Shown: positions 1 to 5,976 of the stretch, piece by piece | How the letters are laid out: each line of letters begins with the position of its first letter | Position numbering within the stretch: position 1 is the first letter of the stretch | Source of the DNA: Candidatus Auribacterota bacterium | Lineage (GTDB): Bacteria > Auribacterota > UBA6266 | DNA length: 10,647 nt | NCBI GenBank assembly: GCA_016933315.1 | Contig: JAFGBE010000036.1 | Location: forward strand, 1-10,647 | Direction of reading: 5' to 3' | The notes under the pieces: model-generated | What the model was told of the DNA's origin: nothing | The model's database searches: none | Seen by the model: the letters and a program-made list of their open reading frames with translations, nothing else | Position numbers and translations under genes: made by a program

Positions 1-1
1 C

Positions 2-77
2 TGGAGCCCACGACCAGGATCGAACTGGTGACCTCGTCCTTACCAAGGACGTGCTCTGCCAACTGAGCTACGTGGGC
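2..77 (-). tRNA. tRNA-Thr (anticodon GGU)
   Basis: The minus strand folds into a full cloverleaf. The acceptor stem is GCCCACG paired with CGTGGGC, the D arm is GCTC-loop-GAGC, and the anticodon arm is CGTCC-TTGGTAA-GGACG with anticodon GGT. The T arm is ACCAG-TTCGATC-CTGGT. The anticodon reads ACC/ACU threonine codons. The 3' CCA is encoded (rc of 2-4) after discriminator T, giving a 76-nt gene. A good sigma-70-like promoter lies about 200 bp upstream (278-306), so the tRNA probably ends a short transcript with a long leader. Confidence 0.97.
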
Positions 78-261
78 AAAGCACAAAAAATTTCCCCAAG
101 TCACAGGTTTTACCCTGCTTCTCTTGGCGTCGGCAAAATCCCGAGATGTGCAGATTTTCTTCCAGTTGGAAGTAGCAATTCTTACACATCAGTTTTTGTG
201 TTTTGCTGCTACTTTTCTTCGGTATGAAACCTTTTTTTACCGTCAAGAAATACACTACCAT
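40..261 (-). CDS. Doubtful small cysteine-rich ORF running into the tRNA gene
   Basis: This is an open frame of 73 residues from ATG at 259-261, ending at a TAA inside the anticodon region of tRNA-Thr. Its middle part carries C26-x2-C29, then C43 and C53, followed by DLGKFF. That spacing resembles a small zinc-ribbon or knuckle, and the codon choice there looks plausibly coding. Against it: neither this ATG nor the internal ATG at 187-189 has a Shine-Dalgarno sequence, and the last dozen or so codons are tRNA sequence. The start would lie only about 10 nt after the predicted transcription start, so translation would be nearly leaderless. I do not recognise the protein. It may be a real leader peptide or small gene, a decayed remnant, or chance. 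Confidence 0.25.
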   Translation of the reverse strand: MVVYFLTVKKGFIPKKSSSKTQKLMCKNCYFQLEENLHISGFCRRQEKQGKTCDLGKFFVLCPRSSVGRARPW

Positions 262-277
262 TTCACACAGAGACGCA

Positions 278-306
278 ATAATATATATTTGGCAATATGA
301 AGTCAA
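278..306 (-). promoter_or_regulatory. Sigma-70-like promoter upstream of tRNA-Thr
   Basis: On the minus strand, TTGACT (rc of 301-306) is followed after exactly 17 bp by TATTAT (rc of 278-283). This is five of six consensus matches in each box with ideal spacing, inside AT-rich DNA. The predicted start is near 271, about 195 nt before the tRNA. It is the best promoter match I found in the window. Confidence 0.6.
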
Positions 307-493
307 GAAAAAAATATAAATTTTTTAACATTTTTTTACGCTGTAAAAAGCATAATATCAGGCAATTAAATACGATTTTCGGGGTATAACTAAATATAGT
401 TACCGGTTTCCGGAGCAACCACCATATATAGTATCCAGCCAGAAAAAGCCTGTTTTCTGCAAAAACACTCCTTTTGCGCGGCAATTTTTCAAA
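307..493. other. AT-rich intergenic stretch with small hairpins
   Basis: No gene is supported in this part of the roughly 416-bp gap between the tRNA and the next gene. It holds small inverted repeats: a bulged stem around 384-403 (TAACTA/TAGTTA flanked by GG/CC), CAGAAAA/TTTTCTG at 440-446 and 453-459, and GCAAAA/TTTTGC at 459-464 and 472-477. These lie just downstream of the stop of the minus-strand gene ending at 494 and may help end or stabilise its transcript. None has the stem-plus-T-run form of a standard intrinsic terminator, and I recognise no RNA family. Confidence 0.4.
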
Positions 494-1234
494 TTACCTG
501 AATTCAACCGCCGCTTCGGCGTCTAAAGGGTTTGTCCTCACCTGAAGAGAGAACAGATAGGGATAGTTCTTTTGCAGATGCCGCATATAAAAAAGCCACT
601 CGCAGACAAGAACCGAGTAAGCCCTTTTAATATCGTTTGAGATATGTTCGTAATCCTTTATCGAAAGGTGCGAAAGGTTTTTCCTGTGCGCAAGTTCATC
701 GGCGAGGTGAAAAACAGCCCATAAAAGATTGGTGAAGCTTTCATGTTCCAGAAGATTGGGGTTCTCAAGGAGCCTCAGCAGGAATTCCCTGTTGCTTTTC
801 AGGAATTCCTTCATGTCCTGAAGTTTCTCCCCGTCCATCTCCACCGGCACATTCCTTTTTCTGAAAAAGCCGGCCGCTTTCGCATAGTCGCCCGCGGTCC
901 ACGAATCCCTGACTATAAGCCTGGCCGAAACATTTTTGATTTCTTTGTCAAACCCGGAAAAAAATTTCAGAAGGCCCCTGCCGACCTCGTTAAAAAAAAC
1001 ACCTATTACCATATTGAGCTTATTCATCCGCTCTTTCTTTTCCCTGGATGTAAGCACTTCATGGATGATAATAGTTACTATCAGAACTTCCACCGGTATG
1101 AACGCGATATCGCCCAAAAGGTATATGAATATATGATGCGCGTCCCTGAAAATGAGATAATGAATCACATACAGGGCAACTGTCAGGATGACCAGCAGAA
1201 CGCCTAATTTTACCTGCCATTTATGTATTTTCAC
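494..1234 (-). CDS. Membrane protein of unknown function, two TM helices and a helical soluble domain
   Basis: I cannot name this 246-residue protein. Two hydrophobic segments, roughly residues 9-29 and 36-58, are followed by a basic patch (SREKKERMNK). A mostly helical soluble domain of about 185 residues follows, probably cytoplasmic by the positive-inside rule. That part is rich in Leu, Glu, Lys and Asn and has no catalytic motif I can see. The start codon is GTG (rc of 1232-1234). Its Shine-Dalgarno GAGGG overlaps the TGA stop of the upstream gene, leaving a 7-bp gap, so the two genes are very likely one operon with translational coupling. I have the impression of similar hypothetical proteins in other environmental bacteria but cannot confirm it. 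Confidence 0.8.
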   Translation of the reverse strand: MKIHKWQVKLGVLLVILTVALYVIHYLIFRDAHHIFIYLLGDIAFIPVEVLIVTIIIHEVLTSREKKERMNKLNMVIGVFFNEVGRGLLKFFSGFDKEIKNVSARLIVRDSWTAGDYAKAAGFFRKRNVPVEMDGEKLQDMKEFLKSNREFLLRLLENPNLLEHESFTNLLWAVFHLADELAHRKNLSHLSIKDYEHISNDIKRAYSVLVCEWLFYMRHLQKNYPYLFSLQVRTNPLDAEAAVEFR

Positions 1235-1241
1235 GCGTCCC

Positions 1242-1988
1242 TCACTTTAACGGATACTTCACTATAATGAAAATGTACAGCAAAAACGAAATTATCAGGG
1301 CTGTTTTGCAATAAAACTCTATTTTCCGCCAGAAAATGTTTGCCTGCTTCAGGATTTCGAATTTAGTCACAAAAACCACCTCGCAGGCGCCCGACCCCGT
1401 ATCATTCCTTGAAACGCTTGTCCCTCGCGACCAGCCGGGGTAACTATACTCAGCAAGGCACCCTTCAAAATAGACCTGGTCTCCGGTACGGGCTTTATTT
1501 ATAGCATCGATAACCGCGCCATCCGTTGCAAGCAGGTGGTTATTAGACCCATGGGTCTCGTTAAACCTTGAGCGGACCTCGGCATTGGGATAATACCAAT
1601 ACAGCGTCCATGAACCGCTTTTAAACTTCATTTCCTTATACACTTCATTTTTCAAATTGCTCCCCCAGAGCACTCCAATGTCCTTTATATTAAGGGTATC
1701 TTTCCAGACCCTGTGGTAATAATCCCACCAGCTTGAACTGCGGTGTTGAGAGACTATCATCCCGTAAAGGCGGTAGTCATATAGTGGTCTTATCGTGTAG
1801 GTGAGCTTGCCCGATTTCACTTCAAACGGCGACATGCTGCATTTAACCTGCCCGGGTTCCCGGTATAACTGCGGCAGGATTTCGCCTTTTCCCGGCAGTT
1901 CCCCGGCCTTGAAAAAATGCGCATACAGGAAAATAGCGCCGGCCGCAATCAATACCGGTTTAAGGATTTTTTTCGCCGAGCTTACCAT
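1242..1988 (-). CDS. Conserved membrane-anchored protein of unknown function
   Basis: This is a 248-residue protein with one hydrophobic helix near each end (about residues 8-23 and 228-243) and a soluble domain of about 200 residues between them. The domain is rich in aromatic residues and looks strongly conserved in style: SSSWWDYY at 84-91, GSNNHLLATD at 147-156, GDQVYFEG at 169-176, and RGTSVSRNDTGSGACE at 188-203. I recall similar proteins annotated as hypothetical in Proteobacteria, but no function. The GDxVxxxG stretch could suggest a beta-barrel such as an OB-fold, which is inference only. The start is ATG with AAGGGG (rc of 1993-1998) just upstream. It is the first gene of the operon with the gene at 494-1234 and diverges from the cyclophilin at 2076. 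Confidence 0.8.
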   Translation of the reverse strand: MVSSAKKILKPVLIAAGAIFLYAHFFKAGELPGKGEILPQLYREPGQVKCSMSPFEVKSGKLTYTIRPLYDYRLYGMIVSQHRSSSWWDYYHRVWKDTLNIKDIGVLWGSNLKNEVYKEMKFKSGSWTLYWYYPNAEVRSRFNETHGSNNHLLATDGAVIDAINKARTGDQVYFEGCLAEYSYPGWSRGTSVSRNDTGSGACEVVFVTKFEILKQANIFWRKIEFYCKTALIISFLLYIFIIVKYPLK

Positions 1989-2002
1989 ATGTCCCCTTCT
2001 TT

Positions 2003-2033
2003 TTGAAAAAAAGATACCTCTTGTTTTTATATT
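2003..2033 (+). promoter_or_regulatory. Possible promoter of the cyclophilin gene
   Basis: TTGAAA at 2003-2008 and TATATT at 2028-2033 are separated by 19 bp, longer than ideal. A second TATATT overlaps at 2033-2038. It lies in the 87-bp divergent gap, about 40 bp before the start codon. The AT-richness of the gap makes chance matches likely. Confidence 0.3.
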
Positions 2034-2075
2034 ATATTAGAATAGTGCTTTAATTTCCAACAAAGGAGTTTTATT

Positions 2076-2657
2076 ATGTTGAAGGTTATGGTTATCTCAA
2101 GCGGTTTCATTTTTTCATTTTTGCTGACATCGTCCGTTTTCTCAGGCGGCAGCGCAGAAAAAAAGGGTAATCCGGAAGTGATTTTTTCCACGAACCTCGG
2201 GGATTTTACGGTCGAGTTCTACCCCGATAAAGCCCCGGAGACCTGCGAAAACTTTCTTAAATACGTCGACTCGGGTTTTTATGACGGCACAATCTTCCAC
2301 AGGGTCATTCCCGGATTTGTCATACAGGGCGGGGGATTCACAAAGGATATGAAGCAAAAACGCACACGGCCCTCGATAAAAAACGAAGCGGACAACGGCC
2401 TTAAGAACGGCAGGGGCTGGCTCTCGATGGCAAGGACACAGGATGTAAACAGCGCGACCTCACAGTTTTTTATAAACCTTAAAGACAATGAATTTCTCGA
2501 CCACGGAGTCCGCGATTACGGCTATGCCGTTTTCGCGCAAGTGACATCCGGGATGGACACCATCGATAAGATAGCAAAAGTCAAGACTTCGAATTCGGGC
2601 CGCTACAGCGATGTGCCGGTGGAGCCGGTAACGGTAATATCCGCAAAAAGGAAATAA
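2076..2657 (+). CDS. ppiA: Exported cyclophilin-type peptidyl-prolyl cis-trans isomerase
   Basis: Cyclophilins catalyse cis-trans isomerisation of Xaa-Pro bonds and assist protein folding. Residues 1 to about 26 form a Sec-type signal peptide without a lipobox cysteine, so the 193-residue protein should act in the periplasm. The catalytic domain covers about residues 34-190. The active-site segment FHRVIPGFVIQGG contains R76, F81 and Q84, matching the Arg, Phe and Gln of human cyclophilin A. LSMAR at 116-120 and SQFFINL at 129-135 are also typical. DYGYAVFAQV at 147-156 has the bacterial form lacking the tryptophan that makes human cyclophilin cyclosporin-sensitive. AAGGAG at 2063-2068 fixes the start. 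It is monocistronic and converges with the flavoprotein gene. The symbol is given by type (periplasmic PpiA-like), not by proven orthology. Confidence 0.95.
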   Translation: MLKVMVISSGFIFSFLLTSSVFSGGSAEKKGNPEVIFSTNLGDFTVEFYPDKAPETCENFLKYVDSGFYDGTIFHRVIPGFVIQGGGFTKDMKQKRTRPSIKNEADNGLKNGRGWLSMARTQDVNSATSQFFINLKDNEFLDHGVRDYGYAVFAQVTSGMDTIDKIAKVKTSNSGRYSDVPVEPVTVISAKRK

Positions 2658-2684
2658 TTTTTATAATAAAGCGCGCGGCCGGAG

Positions 2685-3266
2685 TTAAATTATTCTTTCC
2701 CCGAAGCTGATTGCTCTCCTGCGGATTTCGGTCTGTTTTTTTAAATCGCCCGAAACACCGGCATTTGGCACAAGAAAAGACGAAAACTTCATTCCCGTGT
2801 AATCCGCGGTCAGTTTAAACGGTTTTTCAAGGGCGTCAAGCCCTTCCGATTCGTACGCGCTCGCCAAAAGGACCAGTGTTTTGCCTTTAAGGGGCGAATC
2901 GAACGTCCCATTATCATTGTCCCATTTATAAAGGGCAAACATACGATCGAAGATGATTTTAAGCTGCGCGCTGGCCGAAAAAAAATACATTGGTGTAGCC
3001 ATGACTATGATGTCCGCTTCCTTCATCTTGAGCAGTACCGAGCTCGCGTCATCATCTATAACGCACCCGTATTCGGCATTATCCTGGCATTGCCTGCAGG
3101 ATATACACCCGCTTGCCTTATATTTGAGAAAGGCGGCATTCACAATTTCAATATTCGCGCCTTTTAAGTCCGCGCCCTCGGCAAACCAGCCGATAAGCAA
3201 AGCGGTATTGCCGTCTTTTTTAGGACTGCCCGAAACTATTAAAATCTTTTTAAATTTACCTGTCAT
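2685..3266 (-). CDS. NAD(P)H-dependent FMN reductase family / iron-sulfur flavoprotein-like
   Basis: This is a 193-residue flavodoxin-fold protein. The FMN phosphate loop SGSPKKDGNT is at residues 12-21 and the flavin-contacting TPMYFFSASAQLK at 91-103. Between them, C54-x2-C57-x2-C60-x7-C68 matches the compact cysteine motif of Isf-type iron-sulfur flavoproteins, which bind a 4Fe-4S cluster and FMN. This points to a cytoplasmic electron-transfer protein or NAD(P)H:acceptor oxidoreductase. Many proteins annotated only as 'flavodoxin family' share this layout and their substrates are unknown. There is no signal peptide. The Shine-Dalgarno is poor (AAAGAG abutting the ATG), which fits translational coupling to the GH3 gene whose stop lies 17 bp upstream. 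The function beside a glycosidase is unclear. Confidence 0.85.
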   Translation of the reverse strand: MTGKFKKILIVSGSPKKDGNTALLIGWFAEGADLKGANIEIVNAAFLKYKASGCISCRQCQDNAEYGCVIDDDASSVLLKMKEADIIVMATPMYFFSASAQLKIIFDRMFALYKWDNDNGTFDSPLKGKTLVLLASAYESEGLDALEKPFKLTADYTGMKFSSFLVPNAGVSGDLKKQTEIRRRAISFGERII

Positions 3267-3283
3267 CTCTTTTATCGCGTTTC

Positions 3284-5851
3284 TCAGAGCTCAAAACTTC
3301 CTTCCTGCCTTATATCTCTTGACGAACTCCCCACCAACACGTTGAATGTCCCCGGCTCGGCAACCCAGCTTTTGCTTTTTATATCATAGAACGAAAGGGC
3401 TCTCTTTGTAAGTTTAAATTCAACTGTTTTTGTCTCGCCGGGTTTTAAACTGACTTTTTCAAACCCTTTAAGCTCTTTTGCGGGGCGCTCAACGCTGCAT
3501 TCGGGGTCCTGGATGTACAACTGCACTACTTCCGCGCCTGCCCTGTTTCCGGTGTTGGTTATATCAAGCGCAGCTGTCGCCGCGACATCGCCGGAACCTT
3601 TGTTTATCTTCAAATTGCCATACTTGAACGTTGTATAAGAAAGGCCGTGCCCGAACGGGAAAAGCGGCTCGATGTTTTTGGTATCATACCAGCGGTACCC
3701 TATAAGAATGCCCTCTTTATATTCGCATCTTCCAGGCAGGTAATCGCCTATCGCGTGAGCCGGCGAATCTTCAAGTTTCTTCGGGAATGTAAACGGAAGC
3801 TTGCCCGACGGATTTACATCGCCAAAAATAACATCCGCCATGACGTTGCCGCCTTCCATCCCCAAATACCACGCCTGGACAACAGCGGGAACTTTATCTA
3901 TCCACGGCATCTCCACGGGCGAACCTCCTATTAAAAACACTATTGTCTTCGGGTTTGCGGATGCCAGTTCTTCTATCAGGTCATCCTGCCCTGAAGGAAG
4001 TTTCATGTCCGGCCTGTCGCGCCCTTCCGTATCATATTTATGGTTGAGGCCGGCAAAAACGATGACTGCGTCCGCTTTCCCTGCAATCTTTGCGATACCT
4101 GAATACCTTGATTCACCGCCTTTTTCCGGAACCTTCCACCCGAGGCCTACGGCGGCGGCCTGCCCGCCCTCGTAATATTCAACCCGCAGGGCGTATTCCT
4201 TCCCGGCCTCGAGTTTTATTCTCGCTTTTTTCACTTCATACGCATGATCATTCCAGTTACTTATAAGGCACTTATCATCAATATAAAAGCGCGAACCGTC
4301 ATCGCTGCCCAGGCTGAAAGTATATGTTCCCGTCTCGGGCGCTTTTATCTTTCCGGTCCAGCGGACAGAAAAATTATCCGGCGGCATAGTAGCCAAGGGA
4401 CAACCCGAATGCCAGTCGAAATTAACGGATGTATCGTATTTGATTTCCCTGGGTATACCTTTAAGCTCTTTTCCGGAAAAGTATTCGCCTTTCCATGCTT
4501 TAATTCCCGAAACAGGATCCATGGTGGTCAAGAACCCGGCTCCTATAGGCGGCAAACCCGCTTCTTCCGTGCTCACTTTTATAAAGTCAATGTTCAGCCG
4601 GGCGCCGGCTCTGCTCTCCAGCCCTTCCAGAGGGGTTATCTCATACGAAGTCTTTACATATGAACTGCCTCCTTCGCGCGCGTGCTGCGCATTCGCATTC
4701 TCTCCGACAACAAGTATGTTTCTCACCTTATTGATATCAAGAGGCAGGATACCGTCATTTTTCAGAAGGACCACAGCTTCCTCCGCTATCTCCCGCGCCA
4801 TTTTTCTGTGCCCTTCCGTATTTCGTTCTCCTTCTTTGCGCCCGCTATCCATCATGCCGGAAAGAATCATAACGCGCAGTATCCTGCGAACCTTATCATC
4901 AAGCGCGCTCTCAGGCACTTTGCCGTCATCAATCGCTTTAAGAAACGGTCTTGCGAGATAATAATTATCATAATTCGCGCCCGTGCCCATTTCTATATCG
5001 GTGCCGTTCCTGGCGGCATTAAGAGTATCTATATTGGCGCCCCAATCCGTAATGAGCACCCCTTTAAACTTCCACTCGTCTTTCAAAACTTCCTGAACCA
5101 GGTACCTGTTCTGGCAGCAGTTCTGGCCGCGAAAACTGTTATATGCTCCCATCACTGTAAGAACTCCGCCTTCCTTGACCGCCGCTTCAAAACCGGGCAG
5201 ATATATCTCCCTGAGGGTGCGTTTATCCACTTCTACGCTTACCCCTCCCCTGTTAAGTTCCTGGTTATTCAAGGCATAATGTTTAACGCATGCTGAAACA
5301 TCCTGCTCCTGGATTGCTTTGATTTCGGGGACCACTATTTTTGAAATAAGATAAGGGTCTTCGCTGTAATATTCAAAATTTCTGCCGCAGACGGGCGTCC
5401 GGATAATATTGATTCCGGGGCCCAGTATAATATCTTTCTTCCTGTGCCTGGCTTCGCTTCCCAACACGGTCCCGTGTTTTTTCGCCATATCGGGGTTCCA
5501 TGTGGCCGCCAATGCCGTTCCTGTGGGAAGATATGTGGCGTAATCAGTCGTCAAGCCCGCCGGGGCCCAGCTGTTTTTGCTGCACTCCTCGCGCACGCCG
5601 TGCGGGCCGTCGGACATACATATTGAGGGGACACCCAGGCGCTCAACAGCAACCACGCTGAATTTCGAATCCGCATGGCATAAAGAAATCTTTTCTTCAA
5701 TCGTCATCTGGCCTAATATTTTTTCAACCCTTTCATCGACGCCTTGCTCCCTGTCCGCAATCGAGCCGGACACCGCATTGCCTGTAAATATCAACCCCGC
5801 AAAGACCGCCATAACCGCGGTAAGTTTATTCAAACGGCTTTTTTCAAACAT
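3284..5851 (-). CDS. Exported GH3 beta-glycosidase with PA14 domain (copy 1)
   Basis: Family 3 glycoside hydrolases remove non-reducing-end sugars from beta-linked oligosaccharides by a retaining mechanism; beta-glucosidase is the most likely activity but xylosidase or others are possible. In this 855-residue protein a signal peptide (about residues 1-32) is followed by the N-terminal barrel, with SDGPHG at 80-85, KH at 190-191 and predicted nucleophile D269 in LITDW. The alpha/beta sandwich starts near 355 and is interrupted by a PA14 module at about 448-575 (WTGKIKAPETGTYTF, SDDGSRFYID). It resumes with predicted acid/base E609 in TEGRDRPDMKLP. A fibronectin-III-like domain covers about 773-843. 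I chose ATG at 5849-5851 because GGAGGA (rc of 5856-5861) lies 4 nt upstream; a TTG 30 bp further out has no ribosome site. It is a paralogue of the gene at 5977-8502 and is followed after 17 bp by the flavoprotein gene. Confidence 0.95.
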   Translation of the reverse strand: MFEKSRLNKLTAVMAVFAGLIFTGNAVSGSIADREQGVDERVEKILGQMTIEEKISLCHADSKFSVVAVERLGVPSICMSDGPHGVREECSKNSWAPAGLTTDYATYLPTGTALAATWNPDMAKKHGTVLGSEARHRKKDIILGPGINIIRTPVCGRNFEYYSEDPYLISKIVVPEIKAIQEQDVSACVKHYALNNQELNRGGVSVEVDKRTLREIYLPGFEAAVKEGGVLTVMGAYNSFRGQNCCQNRYLVQEVLKDEWKFKGVLITDWGANIDTLNAARNGTDIEMGTGANYDNYYLARPFLKAIDDGKVPESALDDKVRRILRVMILSGMMDSGRKEGERNTEGHRKMAREIAEEAVVLLKNDGILPLDINKVRNILVVGENANAQHAREGGSSYVKTSYEITPLEGLESRAGARLNIDFIKVSTEEAGLPPIGAGFLTTMDPVSGIKAWKGEYFSGKELKGIPREIKYDTSVNFDWHSGCPLATMPPDNFSVRWTGKIKAPETGTYTFSLGSDDGSRFYIDDKCLISNWNDHAYEVKKARIKLEAGKEYALRVEYYEGGQAAAVGLGWKVPEKGGESRYSGIAKIAGKADAVIVFAGLNHKYDTEGRDRPDMKLPSGQDDLIEELASANPKTIVFLIGGSPVEMPWIDKVPAVVQAWYLGMEGGNVMADVIFGDVNPSGKLPFTFPKKLEDSPAHAIGDYLPGRCEYKEGILIGYRWYDTKNIEPLFPFGHGLSYTTFKYGNLKINKGSGDVAATAALDITNTGNRAGAEVVQLYIQDPECSVERPAKELKGFEKVSLKPGETKTVEFKLTKRALSFYDIKSKSWVAEPGTFNVLVGSSSRDIRQEGSFEL

Positions 5852-5881
5852 ATATTCCTCCGCGCCTTTTATTTTTACCAA

Positions 5882-5920
5882 TAAAAAAGGGAAAGCCCTG
5901 TTTTAAACTCTCTTTCCCTT
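5882..5920 (-). terminator. Intrinsic terminator (or leader hairpin) between the GH3 genes
   Basis: On the minus strand the 9-bp stem AAGGGAAAG / CTTTCCCTT (5912-5920 and 5887-5895) has a 16-nt loop and is followed directly by a T-run ending near 5882. It lies about 55 bp after the stop of the upstream GH3 gene and just before the ribosome site of the next one. It is best read as the terminator of the upstream gene. It could instead act as an attenuator if transcription starts at the candidate promoter at 5931-5959. Confidence 0.65.
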
Positions 5921-5930
5921 ATTTCCCCAC

Positions 5931-5959
5931 GCTATAAGGTTTCTTTAAACCTATATCAA
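5931..5959 (-). promoter_or_regulatory. Candidate promoter with palindromic spacer, upstream of GH3 copy 1
   Basis: On the minus strand TTGATA (rc of 5954-5959) is followed after 17 bp by TATAGC (rc of 5931-5936). The spacer contains the inverted repeat AGGTTT-CTTT-AAACCT (5937-5952), which could be a regulator's operator. The predicted start, near 5924, falls immediately before the terminator-like hairpin at 5882-5920. The -10 match is imperfect, so this is a candidate only. Confidence 0.3.
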
Positions 5960-5976
5960 ATTTTTACTCCAATAAT

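Noticed and set aside
330..440. Possible riboswitch-like pattern (CCGG repeats and stems)
   Set aside because: No match to c-di-GMP or other riboswitch consensus that I know, and it lies after rather than before a gene.
263..484. Minus-strand open frame of 73 codons in the AT-rich gap
   Set aside because: It starts with TTG without a ribosome site, has AT-driven composition (Phe, Ile, Lys, Tyr) and is crossed by a good promoter.
743..1207. Plus-strand open frame of 154 codons
   Set aside because: It lies wholly antisense inside the membrane-protein gene at 494-1234, with no ribosome site or family features.
2653..2694. 8-bp inverted repeat AATAATTT/AAATTATT across the convergent stop codons as a bidirectional terminator
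   Set aside because: The stem is pure AT with a 26-nt loop; it is mostly explained by the two stop codons and AT composition.
5852..5881. N-terminal extension of GH3 copy 1 to the TTG at 5881
   Set aside because: The extension has no ribosome site and would place ten extra residues before a normal signal peptide; GGAGGA supports the ATG at 5851.
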